Assembly: GCA_020025195.1 (NCBI GenBank)
Contig: JAHHSN010000021.1
Span: forward strand, 1-26,173
Length of the DNA stretch: 26,173 bases
Origin: Angelakisella sp.
GTDB taxonomy: Bacteria > Bacillota > Clostridia > Oscillospirales > Ruminococcaceae
Direction of reading: 5' to 3'
Position 1 is the first letter of the stretch; each line of letters starts with the position of its first letter. The position numbers and the translations under genes were made by a program. The notes beneath the pieces are model-generated. The model saw only the letters and a list, made by a program, of their open reading frames with translations. It had not been told where the DNA came from and searched no databases. Positions 7,346 through 15,779 of this stretch are shown piece after piece.

Positions 7346-9721
7346 ATGGATAAAAATCATCTCGCGCTGGAACTGGACAAGGTGCTGGCGCTTCTGGCGG
7401 AGGAAACCACCTCCCCGGTCTCGCGGGAGCTTGCCCTAAAGCTCTCCCCCTACGGCGACTTTAAGGACGCTCAGGCGTCCCTTCAGCGCACCGCCGATAT
7501 CAACGCCCTCACCAACCGCTACGGGACCCCCTCCATGGGCGGTCTCCGGGACTGCTCGGGCTATCTGGCCCGGGCCAAGCTCGGCGCGCGGCTCTCCCCC
7601 CTCGAAATCCTACGGATCGGTCATACCCTTCGCACCATCCGCACCATCAAGCGCTGGCGGGGACAGGGCGAAGGCCGCACCGCCGCGGATTACCTCTTTG
7701 AGGCCCTTTGCCCCATTGAGGGTCTGGAAAAAGATATCTTTGACGCCATCCTCTCGGAGGAGGAGATTGCCGACAGCGCCTCCCCCCACCTCTCCGATCT
7801 CCGCCGGCGCATCCGCCGTGCCCAGAACAAGATCCGGGAGCAGCTGGACGGCATCATCCGCTCCCCGCAGTACGTCAAGGCCCTGCAGGAGCCCATCATC
7901 ACCCTGCGGGACGGCCGCTTTGTCGTCCCGGTCAAGATCGAATGCAAAAACGAGGTCAAGGGCCTCATTCACGATACCTCCTCAAGCGGCGCCACCGTCT
8001 TTATCGAGCCGATGGCGGTGGTGGAGGCCAACAACGAGATCCGCCTTCTGCAGAACGAGGAGCAGCTGGAGATCGAGCGGATTCTGGAGGAATTTTCCGC
8101 CCGGATCGGAGAAAACGCCTCCTCCACCCTCGACAGCTTCGACGCCCTCATGGAGATCGACCTGCTCTTTGCCAAATCCCGCCTCGGGGACCGCATGAAA
8201 GCCGTCGTCCCGGAGCTTAACGACGAAGGCATCATTGATTTCCACAAGGCGCGGCATCCCCTCATTGATAAAAACAAAGTCGTCCCCGTGGATATTTCGC
8301 TCGGCGGAGACTTTGACACGCTGGTCATCACCGGTCCCAACACCGGCGGCAAGACCGTCGCCCTCAAAACGCTGGGACTGCTCACCCTCATGGTCTCCTG
8401 CGGCATGATGATTCCCGTGGCTTCGGGGAGCACCGCCACCGTCTTTCACCATGTGCTGGCCGATATCGGCGATGAGCAGAGCATCGAGCAGAGTCTTTCC
8501 ACCTTCTCCTCCCACATCACCAAGATCATCGAGATCCTCAAGACCGCCGACGACCGGAGCCTCGTCCTCACCGACGAGCTGGGAGCCGGCACCGACCCCG
8601 TGGAGGGCGCGGCGCTTGCCGTGGCCATCATCGACGCCCTGCGTCAGAAGGGGGTTCGTCTGGCCGCCACCACCCACTATGCCGAGGTCAAGATGTATGC
8701 TCTGGAAACGCCCGGTGTGGAGAACGGCTGCTGCGAATTTGATGTGGCGACCCTCTCTCCCACCTACCGGCTGCTCATCGGCGTGCCGGGGCGCTCCAAC
8801 GCCTTTGCCATCAGCTCCCGCCTCGGTCTCCCGGAGGAGATCATCGAGGGGGCGCGGGGCATGGTCTCCAATGAAAACACCCGCTTTGAGGACGTGGTGA
8901 GCGACCTCGAGACCGCCCGGCAGCAGCTGGAGCAGGAGATCGAGGACGCCGAGTCCGCCCGCAGGAAGGCCGCGGAGCTTCGCGCCGAGATGGAGCGTCA
9001 GAAGGCGGAGCAGTCCGAGCGTCTTCGCAAAATAGAGGAGCAGGCGCGCGATCAGGCAAAAGCGCTGGTGGAACGCACCCGCAGTCAGACCGACCTTCTC
9101 CTCAATGAGCTGGAGGACCTCAAAAAGCAAAAGAATAAAGCAGAATTTTCCGAGCGGGTCGCTGCCATGCGTCAGGGCTACCAGAAGCGCATCGACGGTC
9201 TCCGGGACGAAGCGGACCCGGTGGCGGAAAAGCCCCGGGAAAAGGCGGAGCTTCCCCGCGCCCTGCACGCGGGCGACGTGGTCACCCTCCTCTCTCTGGG
9301 GCGGCAGGGCACCGTCATGGGCAACGCCGATAAAAACGGCAGCTACCAGGTCCAGATCGGCAATATGCGCGTGAAATGTGAGCCTTCCGATCTGAGACTG
9401 GAAAAATCCGCCCCCAAGGAAAAGAAAAAGCCCCAGTCCACCGCTCGCACCGTCCGTCCCGGCATCGGGCAGCGGGAAGCAAGAACCGAACTGGATATCC
9501 GCGGCATGGCGAGCGACGAGGGACTTCTGGAAGTTGACCGTTTTCTGGACCGGTGTCTCCTCATGGGCATCAAAAACGTCACCATCATTCACGGCAAAGG
9601 CACCGGCGTCCTGCGCGCTGCCGTGCAGAACCACCTCCGGCGTCTCAGTTTTGTAAAGAGCCAGCGCCCCGGTCTTTACGGCGAAGGCGAAATGGGCGTC
9701 ACCGTGGTGGAGCTAAAATAA
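7346..9721 (+). CDS. mutS2: MutS2 ATPase/endonuclease
   Basis: A 791-residue MutS2, full length. It lacks the mismatch-recognition domain of MutS. The clamp/core region (residues 1-310) leads to the ABC-type ATPase: Walker A GPNTGGKT at 330-337, signature STFSSHITK near 385-393, and Walker B LVLTDELGAGTDP at 406-418. A charged coiled coil spans about 510-640. A KOW-like segment follows (about 650-690), and a C-terminal Smr domain from about 718 with LDIRG and HGKGTG. MutS2 proteins are linked to suppression of recombination and, in Bacillus, to rescue of collided ribosomes. GAAGGAGG lies 9 bases before the ATG. A strong hairpin follows the stop. Confidence 0.96.
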   Translation: MDKNHLALELDKVLALLAEETTSPVSRELALKLSPYGDFKDAQASLQRTADINALTNRYGTPSMGGLRDCSGYLARAKLGARLSPLEILRIGHTLRTIRTIKRWRGQGEGRTAADYLFEALCPIEGLEKDIFDAILSEEEIADSASPHLSDLRRRIRRAQNKIREQLDGIIRSPQYVKALQEPIITLRDGRFVVPVKIECKNEVKGLIHDTSSSGATVFIEPMAVVEANNEIRLLQNEEQLEIERILEEFSARIGENASSTLDSFDALMEIDLLFAKSRLGDRMKAVVPELNDEGIIDFHKARHPLIDKNKVVPVDISLGGDFDTLVITGPNTGGKTVALKTLGLLTLMVSCGMMIPVASGSTATVFHHVLADIGDEQSIEQSLSTFSSHITKIIEILKTADDRSLVLTDELGAGTDPVEGAALAVAIIDALRQKGVRLAATTHYAEVKMYALETPGVENGCCEFDVATLSPTYRLLIGVPGRSNAFAISSRLGLPEEIIEGARGMVSNENTRFEDVVSDLETARQQLEQEIEDAESARRKAAELRAEMERQKAEQSERLRKIEEQARDQAKALVERTRSQTDLLLNELEDLKKQKNKAEFSERVAAMRQGYQKRIDGLRDEADPVAEKPREKAELPRALHAGDVVTLLSLGRQGTVMGNADKNGSYQVQIGNMRVKCEPSDLRLEKSAPKEKKKPQSTARTVRPGIGQREARTELDIRGMASDEGLLEVDRFLDRCLLMGIKNVTIIHGKGTGVLRAAVQNHLRRLSFVKSQRPGLYGEGEMGVTVVELK

Positions 9722-9735
9722 ACCACAAGGAACAG

Positions 9736-9775
9736 CATAAAAAAATCCCCCGCATGGGGGATTTTTTTATTATGC
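9736..9775. terminator. Bidirectional terminator between mutS2 and the surface protein gene
   Basis: GCAT-A-run-TCCCCC, loop GCAT, GGGGGA-T-run, then ATTATGC. The stem AAAAAAATCCCCC/GGGGGATTTTTTT has A-runs and T-runs on both sides, so it can end mutS2 rightward and the leftward gene, whose stop at 9770 lies within the structure. Confidence 0.92.
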
Positions 9776-12157
9776 GGAAAGGCGCTTTTTCCTTCTTAAA
9801 TGGAGAAGAAGAAGTAGGACGATCACCGCCGCGGGGACACCGAGCCGCCACGGCAGGAGACTGCCGCTCTCCTCCGGCTCGGTCGGGGTACTTTCTTCCT
9901 CCGGCTCGGGCGTTTGGGGAACGTCGGGCGGCAAAGGAGCCGGCTCCTCATGGGAAAGGGGCAATCCCGGAGCCGGTGTCTTCTCCCGGCAGCACTCCCA
10001 AAGCTCCGAAAACAGGTAAGACCGTTCCTCCAGCCGGGCGGCCACTCCGGCGGAAAGACGGATGGAACTGCCGTCCGCGCGAAGGAGGGAAAGTGTGACG
10101 CCGGGATGTTCCCGCAGGGCCTTCAGAATTTCCCCGGGGAGCTCCTCCCGGTCACCAACGTCAAACTCTATGACCTCGTCCTGCTTTGCCCCTTCCATCC
10201 TCTCCCTCAGCGTCTGCCAGAATGACGCCTCCCCGTCCGCCGCCATTTCCCCGGAGGGGAAAGACCTTTTCCCAATGAGAAAGGGCTTCCGCACGGTTCC
10301 CTGATAGTTCCCCATGCCGACCACCTGTGCTGTGGCCGTCCCGGCGGACACGTTGTTTTCATAGGTGAGGCGGTAGTCGATGTTCTCGGTCAGGAGCTGT
10401 TCCCCATCCCGAACGGTAACGGCCGGGGTCTGGGCGGCACCGTTCTCGGTGAGAGACTCCCCTGCGACGGTCACCTCGCTTTCTGCTATCTCTTTGGGGA
10501 GAATGGTGAGCGTTACGCTCAGGGCGCCGTAGTGAGTCTCGCTCTCGCAAAAAACCGTCACCCGGTAGACCCCGGCAGCCGTGGGCGCACCGGGAAGCCT
10601 CTTTCCGTCCGCGGTTTCGTAGCGATACGCTATCTCTCCCTCGGCGGAGGGCAGCGCAGTCTCCATCGGATGGACGGCGCCGTAGACAAAGCTCTTTTCA
10701 GAAAAGTTCCGGAAGGTGACCGGCTTTTTGCACTCCGTCCGGAGGGTGAGCGAAGCCTTCGCCGCACCGCACCGCGCGGTGAGAGCATAGCAGCCCGCTT
10801 CGGCGCCCGCGGGTACGGTGACCGTGCCGCCGGCGAGGGGCAGCACCGTCGTGCCCTCCCACATCCAGTCGGGGACGGCTTTCATCCGCACGCCGTACTG
10901 GTCATAGACCTCCGCGGTAAAGGCCGCCTTTTTCTCCCCTCGGGTCGGGATGATAACGGTTTCCGTCTGACCGGTCACATCCCGCTCTCCCCTTTTGAGG
11001 AGGATTCGGGCTGCGTTCGGAGCTTCCCGGCAAACGGTAAACTCCCGGAGGACTTCCCGCCCCTCCAGCACCGCCTTCACCGTGACCCGGGCGTCATCCG
11101 TGGCGCTTCGGTCCACCCGGAGAGCGCCTTCCTCCAGCGTAACCCCGGCAGGCGCCGTTCCGACAAGGCTCCATTGGGGAGTGACCGTTTCAGTCGCTCC
11201 GTCATCGTAGGTACCGCTCGCTGCAAGCGGAAAAACCGCGGGGCAGGCTTCATCGTTCTTGGGGACCGCGAGCTCAAACGCCGGCTCGGTGATTTTTAGC
11301 CCGGTGAGCGCCTTTTTCTCCGTGGCGGGAAAGGTGTGCCGGATGGTGACGGTCTTTTTTTCCACTACAAATTCCCCCTCAGGAATCACAGTGTCGCCGT
11401 TTAGGAGGAAGCTAAGCGCACCGGTTTGGTCAAAGGCTCTGCCCGCCGAGGCCGTCAGGCTCACCTCGGCGGTATAGGCGGTACCGGGCAGGGCGACGGC
11501 GCCGGGTTCGACCGCTTCCGTCCCCATAAACCACCGCAGCTCCCCGATGTCATACTGCTCGGAGTACTTCTCCGGGGACTTGTCCAGCGGTTTTCCTTTT
11601 TGGGGCGGGGTCAGGTGAAGCTCCTGCCTGCCGGCAATCATGTCCAGAAGCCTGACCGGGGTAACAGTGAACGGGAGATTCTCGTCATTGTTGTATATAC
11701 CTCCCAAAATCTCAAGGGGTAAAATATCCCCGGTGAGCTTTTGGGGATCCACCTCAACCGTCAGGGTCACCAGGGGCACATCTCCGGTAAGATCGGCATC
11801 CTTTTTCGCACCCCTCGCCTGGATAATACAGCTTTGGTCCCATACAGTCGTGAAACTTCTGAACTTTTCCGCCGTATTGTCATCCCGGCGGGGGTTCTCC
11901 TCTGAGAAAGAGACACGAACCCCGAGGTCGTTATCGTCACTCGGCTTTACCTCAAAATAGAGCCTGTGGATGGAAACGCCTCCGGGATTATGGAGCATAA
12001 ATGTATAGGTGATCTCCCTGACGTCCGACCCCCGGCCGATTTCCGCCGGTTCCGGCGTCACGGTGAGCCACACACCGCTCTCTGCGGCCGAAGCCGGGAA
12101 AACCGCCGCTCCCACGGCAAACAGAATCGAAAACGCAAGCACAAAACCTTTTTTCAT
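9770..12157 (-). CDS. Secreted surface protein with Ig-like/MBG-type repeats and C-terminal membrane anchor
   Basis: A 795-residue exported protein. A signal peptide covers residues 1-24 (MKKGFVLAFSILFAVGAAVF, cleavage near ASA). The first 190 residues resemble a cohesin-like beta domain (TVTPEPAEIGRGSDVREITY). Several Ig-like modules follow, then an MBG-type module near residues 500-560 (FVYGAVHPMETALPSAEG) and a second repeat-like module with NYQGTVRKPFLIG. The end has a Pro/Glu-rich spacer, a single membrane helix and a basic tail (LRRKKRLSA), the layout of a wall-spanning anchored protein without an LPXTG motif. GGAAGGAG precedes the ATG, with a clear promoter about 100 bases upstream. 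Likely role: adhesion or surface structure; no catalytic motif seen. Confidence 0.75.
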   Translation of the reverse strand: MKKGFVLAFSILFAVGAAVFPASAAESGVWLTVTPEPAEIGRGSDVREITYTFMLHNPGGVSIHRLYFEVKPSDDNDLGVRVSFSEENPRRDDNTAEKFRSFTTVWDQSCIIQARGAKKDADLTGDVPLVTLTVEVDPQKLTGDILPLEILGGIYNNDENLPFTVTPVRLLDMIAGRQELHLTPPQKGKPLDKSPEKYSEQYDIGELRWFMGTEAVEPGAVALPGTAYTAEVSLTASAGRAFDQTGALSFLLNGDTVIPEGEFVVEKKTVTIRHTFPATEKKALTGLKITEPAFELAVPKNDEACPAVFPLAASGTYDDGATETVTPQWSLVGTAPAGVTLEEGALRVDRSATDDARVTVKAVLEGREVLREFTVCREAPNAARILLKRGERDVTGQTETVIIPTRGEKKAAFTAEVYDQYGVRMKAVPDWMWEGTTVLPLAGGTVTVPAGAEAGCYALTARCGAAKASLTLRTECKKPVTFRNFSEKSFVYGAVHPMETALPSAEGEIAYRYETADGKRLPGAPTAAGVYRVTVFCESETHYGALSVTLTILPKEIAESEVTVAGESLTENGAAQTPAVTVRDGEQLLTENIDYRLTYENNVSAGTATAQVVGMGNYQGTVRKPFLIGKRSFPSGEMAADGEASFWQTLRERMEGAKQDEVIEFDVGDREELPGEILKALREHPGVTLSLLRADGSSIRLSAGVAARLEERSYLFSELWECCREKTPAPGLPLSHEEPAPLPPDVPQTPEPEEESTPTEPEESGSLLPWRLGVPAAVIVLLLLLHLRRKKRLSA

Positions 12158-12258
12158 AGGGGGCTCCTTCCAAAGCAGAACATTTTGACTATGTTCGGCG
12201 AGGCCGCCTTTGGAACGCTCCCCGATGTCGAAAAATGTCTGATTCTGTATTTTTATTC

Positions 12259-12287
12259 ATTATAGTCCCAAATTCCCCTGCCGTCAA
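12259..12287 (-). promoter_or_regulatory. Sigma-A promoter of the surface protein gene
   Basis: Leftward TTGACG, 17 bases, TATAAT: five of six and six of six consensus bases at ideal spacing. It implies a leader of roughly 95 bases before the ATG at 12157. Confidence 0.8.
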
Positions 12288-12396
12288 AGCGGAGGGCTCC
12301 TTGCCCCGGTACGCTCTCTCCCCGAAAGCCCCGGAGAAGCCCTTTGCTTCTGCTGTTTTTCATCATTTTGAGACGAAGGACTTTCTGCCTCGGCGC

Positions 12397-12439
12397 ATGA
12401 AATCAGAGTTTCTTCGAGGATAAGGCTCACTGATTTCAT
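12397..12439. repeat. Perfect 10-base inverted repeat
   Basis: ATGAAATCAG and CTGATTTCAT are exact reverse complements separated by 23 bases. Rightward it is followed by CGTTTCTTTTT, so it resembles a terminator, yet no rightward gene precedes it. It could also be a protein-binding site. Confidence 0.6.
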
Positions 12440-12526
12440 CGTTTCTTTTTAATCTACAAAATTATTCTAGGCCCAGTTTTCTGCCTCCTCGGGGCTTTTC
12501 GTCTTTTCGGTGCCTTCCCCGGGCAT

Positions 12527-12555
12527 GAAAAGAGCCGACCGCAAAGGGTCGACTC
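12527..12555 (-). terminator. Terminator of the lipoprotein gene
   Basis: Leftward GAGTCGACC, loop CTTTGC, GGTCGGCTC with one G-T pair, then TTTTC. It lies about 20 bases past the lipoprotein stop. Confidence 0.75.
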
Positions 12556-12575
12556 CGGTTTTTCAGTTGGGAAAA

Positions 12576-14195
12576 TCATTTCTTTCTAAAGTCCGCCACC
12601 AGAAAGCTTTGGCCCGACTCCTGCGAGTAAAGCTCCAGTACCACGAGGGAATTCAGCGGGTAGCATTCCGCCGCCGAATCGGTGCTGAGACAGCACTTCC
12701 CCACCTTCCCGGTTTCAAGATCCACCGGATAGAACTGGCAAACGGACGTCTCCTGATTCTCTTTGTAATGCCGGATGATGCCCTGCCCTCCGACCAGAAA
12801 GACACCGTCCGGCGTATTGGCCGGGAAAGAGACACTGTGCTGCGTCCCATTTTCAAGATCATAAATCTCCAGCAAGTCGGGAGAAAATTGCAAATCTCTG
12901 CCCACGGCCTTGGTTCCATAGCGGCTCCAGCAGGACGCCGAACCGCCGGCCTTGCAGAAACCGTACTGTTCGGTCACATCCTTTCCGGTTATAGGGTCAT
13001 AAGCCCGGGTCTCGGTATTCTTGCCGTTTTTCCCCCAGTAGAACAGGATCGGATGTCCCTCGTCATTGGGATAGAAAAGAAGCGGCTTGGCGTCGAAAAC
13101 ATTTTTATGGACCACCGAATCCGTAAGGCGGGTCTCCTGTCCCGTCTTGATGTCCCGAAGATAGATCCCATCTTCCACCATATGCTCCGCCAGATAGCTG
13201 AGGCTCTCATCCGGGAAGCGGCAACCACACTCCCCCTCCCGTCCCCGGATCTCCCGGAGCAGCTCTCCGGTCTCGGCGGAAACGACCCACAGACTTTTAT
13301 CGTTATTGAGGAGGATATCGCCCTCCCGCGTAAGGGACGCCGACAAGAGAAAGTCCCCTGCGTTTAAGGAGAGCAGAACGGTCGAGAAGGGCGGCGCGGA
13401 CAGGTCCTCCGCGTCAAAAACATAGATCTCCGCCATCCCCATCTCGCGGCTGACCCGGTAGGAATAGATTTTACCGTCCCGGTCGGCAAAGGGCACCGAG
13501 GCGGCAAAGGCGGGATGCACCGGCTCCGGCTCCGGATAGAGCGCATAGGGCACCGTCCCGGTGATGACCGGCGGCGGCAGCGGGTTCCCCCGCACCTTTT
13601 CCACCGAGAGAAGATGATAGCCGCACGTTTCGTTTTTCTCGAAGGTGTAGATGTAATCCCTGCCGTCCAGCTCCACCCCGATCCGGCAGCTGCCGTCCGG
13701 CGCTTCCTCAACGGAGGTCACGGAAAAGCGTTCATTGCCGCAGGCGCCCTCCTCCACCCTCTCCACCCGGCCGCACCGGTAGCGGTAACGGCCGTTTTCA
13801 TCGGTTCCATGGGCAATGTTATAGCGCGTAAGGTCGCCCGTTCCCCAAAGCTCCTCGGCGACTGCTGTCAGCTCTTCCACCGGGATCTGAAAGACCGCCC
13901 GGCCGTCGTCCAGCACCGGTACCGCAAGTCCCCGCAGTGCAGCCACCGTCTTTATAAGGAAAAACTCCTTCTCCCGGCTCATAAGCTCGGTGGGACAGGG
14001 GTAGCCCTCCTTAAACTCCTCCACCAGCGGCGCAATGTAATGGGCCCACCACGCACCATCCTCCACCGTGAGGAGCGAACCGGACGTGCGGGGGGGCCTT
14101 TCCTCGAGCGGCGGAGCGGGCAGAGGACCGGTCCCGCAGGCGGCGAGGGCGAGCCAAAGCATCATTGCCAGAATAAACGCGGTGATTTTCTTCAT
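12576..14195 (-). CDS. Lipoprotein with propeller-like C-terminal region
   Basis: A 539-residue lipoprotein. The signal peptide MKKITAFILAMMLWLALAAC ends in a lipobox (LAAC), so Cys20 should be lipid-modified and the protein held on the outer face of the membrane. The N-terminal part (about 40-190) is alpha/beta and acidic. From about 230 onward, short repeats of beta strands with Asp/Gly turns (for example LWVVSAETGELL, LEIYDLENGTQ) look like blades of a WD/PQQ-type propeller. No enzyme motif seen. I start at 14195 because AAGGAAGGA precedes it and the signal peptide begins there; the open frame runs 19 codons further upstream. It has its own terminator, so it is probably a single-gene unit. 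Substrate or partner unknown. Confidence 0.75.
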   Translation of the reverse strand: MKKITAFILAMMLWLALAACGTGPLPAPPLEERPPRTSGSLLTVEDGAWWAHYIAPLVEEFKEGYPCPTELMSREKEFFLIKTVAALRGLAVPVLDDGRAVFQIPVEELTAVAEELWGTGDLTRYNIAHGTDENGRYRYRCGRVERVEEGACGNERFSVTSVEEAPDGSCRIGVELDGRDYIYTFEKNETCGYHLLSVEKVRGNPLPPPVITGTVPYALYPEPEPVHPAFAASVPFADRDGKIYSYRVSREMGMAEIYVFDAEDLSAPPFSTVLLSLNAGDFLLSASLTREGDILLNNDKSLWVVSAETGELLREIRGREGECGCRFPDESLSYLAEHMVEDGIYLRDIKTGQETRLTDSVVHKNVFDAKPLLFYPNDEGHPILFYWGKNGKNTETRAYDPITGKDVTEQYGFCKAGGSASCWSRYGTKAVGRDLQFSPDLLEIYDLENGTQHSVSFPANTPDGVFLVGGQGIIRHYKENQETSVCQFYPVDLETGKVGKCCLSTDSAAECYPLNSLVVLELYSQESGQSFLVADFRKK

Positions 14196-14282
14196 GAAAA
14201 TCCTTCCTTTCTTCCGGGCACGCGGTCTGCAAACCGCGTTTCTTTCCCCCATGAAACCATGGGGCCTATTGGAACTCCTTAT

Positions 14283-14288
14283 ATTATA
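14283..14288 (-). promoter_or_regulatory. Possible -10 element of the lipoprotein promoter
   Basis: Perfect TATAAT read leftward, about 88 bases before the start codon, in an A/T-rich island. No convincing -35 is seen 16-18 bases upstream. Confidence 0.4.
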
Positions 14289-14466
14289 TAACGTAGAAAT
14301 AAGGCGTTTTGTGACATGCTTTTCATAAAATCAGAGAAATAGACAAAAGTCAAACCATATTATTTACATTTTCTCCAACGGTCAGGCAGGAACCGCGTCA
14401 AAGCCTCCCACCGCCGCTTCAGAATTCCCCTTTCTCCGACGCTTGACACGCCCTCCTCCCCGGGTG

Positions 14467-14518
14467 AAAAAAGGAACCGATAAGCCCGCCCCTTTTAAGG
14501 AAAGGGAAGGTATCGGTT
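14467..14518 (-). terminator. Intrinsic terminator downstream of the small reading frame at 14533-14649
   Basis: Leftward AACCGATA and TATCGGTT form an 8-base outer stem; inside it CCCTTT/AAAGGG makes a second stem. The structure is followed by CCTTTTTTC. It is separate from the cmpB-like gene's own terminator, which implies another transcript ends here. Confidence 0.65.
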
Positions 14519-14532
14519 TCTTTACGCTCGTT

Positions 14533-14649
14533 TCATGCACTGACGGCCCAGTAACAACCCTCCGGATAGATCGTCCCGTCGTGGTCTACCCGGCGGACGA
14601 ACAAACGCCGGGCGGTCATCTCCCCGCCGGAGTGAAGGGAGCCATGCAC
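14533..14649 (-). CDS. Possible 38-residue small protein between two terminators
   Basis: Leftward frame starting GTG at 14649, with GAGGA about 9 bases upstream and a stop at 14533. The product begins MHGSLHSGGEMTARRLFV and ends in the protein-like stretch YPEGCYWAVSA. The frame stays open upstream through 14826 without an earlier ATG; GTG at 14676 would make it 9 residues longer. It lies after the terminator of the CmpB-family gene and just before another terminator, so a separate short transcript is plausible. No family recognised. In GC-rich DNA such frames also arise by chance, and a second frame here is open too. Confidence 0.3.
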   Translation of the reverse strand: MHGSLHSGGEMTARRLFVRRVDHDGTIYPEGCYWAVSA

Positions 14650-14757
14650 CAAAGCGTTCCTCAGCGTTCGGGGCACCGCCCAATGAAAAGGAGCGTCCGG
14701 TTCCCCTCTTTGGGCGTGGGAGATGGTTTCGCGGCTCCTTTTTTCCGGGGACCGGGC

Positions 14758-14799
14758 AAAAAAAGCCCGCAGCCCGCCGGTAAGACAGCGAGCCGCGGG
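14758..14799 (-). terminator. Terminator of the CmpB-family gene
   Basis: Leftward 12-base stem CCCGCGGCTCGC with GCGGGCTGCGGG (two G-T pairs), a 10-base loop, then CTTTTTTT. It begins 28 bases past the stop at 14827. Confidence 0.88.
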
Positions 14800-14826
14800 A
14801 CAAAGTGCTCCCGGGCGGGTCGTATT

Positions 14827-15582
14827 TTATTTCTTCTTTTCCTTTTCGTGCAGCATTCTGCCGTTTTTCCGCTGTTTATCCCGCGTGCCGTAAATCTCCC
14901 GCAGATGGTAGGAGAGGGTGTGCACCGACCGGAAGGGCGAGAAGAAATGGTATTTGAGCGCCCGCTGCTGGTGGACGTTACGGATATGCTGCTTGATGCT
15001 TTCGTACTTGACGACAACCTCGTTTTCATCGGCAAACTTCTTGAGCCGTGCCGTCAGCTGCACCGAATGGGCCACGTCGATCAAAAAGACGCCGAAGAAC
15101 ATCCCGATGACAAAGGAAAACGCCAGATTCTGCGAAAGCCATCGCAGGGCGTTCAGAATATAGGGATGAACGAGGAAATAATAAGCCGCGCCAAGGGCGC
15201 CCCACGCCAGAGAAAAAATGGGACAAATGATGCCCTGGATATTCCCCCAGAGCCCCGAATAGTCCCACAAACGGATCTTAAGCACCTTGAGGCAGAGAAG
15301 TCCGGCAATGTATTCAATGAGTGTCATGCAGAAAGTCATCGCCGCGATGACCGCAACCTTGTTCCAGAAGGGGTTCGAGATCAGATTCCGTTCCCCCAGC
15401 ACGGAAAGAAGAAACAGGATGCAAAGTCCAAAGCCATAAAGCGGAACATAAGGCCCGGTGCAGAAGCCGGGGTTGATCCACTTCTGGTGGGGTTTTTTGA
15501 GGTTTCGGTACAGAAGCTCCAGCACCCAACCGAAAACAGAGCCGATAAAGAACAGGTAGGCAAGTGTCAGAAAAATACCCAA
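14827..15582 (-). CDS. Putative ABC transporter permease, CmpB family membrane protein
   Basis: A 251-residue membrane protein of the ABC_trans_CmpB type (PF06541 family). The N-terminal hallmark FFIGSVFGWVLELLYR precedes the family segment WINPGFCTGPYVPLYGFG at about residues 35-52; further helices lie near 55-70, 78-100, 125-145 and 150-175. A basic, cytoplasmic-looking tail ends in HEKEKKK. The family is named a putative ABC-transporter component, but no partner ATPase lies nearby and its function is unproven. The start is TTG at 15582, with AAGGAG 8 bases upstream; the nearby ATG at 15590 is out of frame and meets a stop after seven codons. Followed by a strong terminator. Confidence 0.85.
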   Translation of the reverse strand: MGIFLTLAYLFFIGSVFGWVLELLYRNLKKPHQKWINPGFCTGPYVPLYGFGLCILFLLSVLGERNLISNPFWNKVAVIAAMTFCMTLIEYIAGLLCLKVLKIRLWDYSGLWGNIQGIICPIFSLAWGALGAAYYFLVHPYILNALRWLSQNLAFSFVIGMFFGVFLIDVAHSVQLTARLKKFADENEVVVKYESIKQHIRNVHQQRALKYHFFSPFRSVHTLSYHLREIYGTRDKQRKNGRMLHEKEKKK

Positions 15583-15779
15583 AGTCCCATCTCCTTGTGT
15601 CAGATAGATTTATCGTACCATATTAAGCTCCAAAAGTTTATATACGATCTGGAAGAAATGTATAAAAAATCTGTTAATTCGTCACCGGTAAAAATCCGCC
15701 GATATGGCCGGCGCCATACAAAAATCCAACGGTTTCTTTTGCGGCGGGAAAGTTGGCGGGTATGATTTTTCACATTTCG

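Larger units (their letters stand above)
12158..12575. other. Intergenic region between the surface protein and lipoprotein genes
   Basis: About 418 bases without a convincing gene. It holds the leftward promoter of the surface protein (12259-12287), a perfect 10-base inverted repeat (12397-12439) and the terminator of the lipoprotein gene (12527-12555). Short open frames here lack ribosome binding sites. Confidence 0.7.
14196..14532. other. Upstream region of the lipoprotein gene
   Basis: Contains a leftward TATAAT at 14283-14288 that may be the lipoprotein promoter -10, an A/T-rich tract, and at 14467-14518 a leftward terminator belonging to whatever is transcribed from 14533 upward. No gene seen in the remainder. 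Confidence 0.5.

Noticed and set aside
7982..9634. 550-codon leftward frame opposite mutS2
   Set aside because: Antisense shadow with His/Gly/Leu-rich low-complexity composition; mutS2 is complete and conserved.
14440..14452. TTGACA on the rightward strand as a promoter -35
   Set aside because: No -10 at a suitable distance and no rightward gene follows.
14443..15765. 440-codon rightward frame opposite the CmpB-family gene
   Set aside because: Crosses two leftward terminators and has no ribosome binding site; the leftward gene matches a family.
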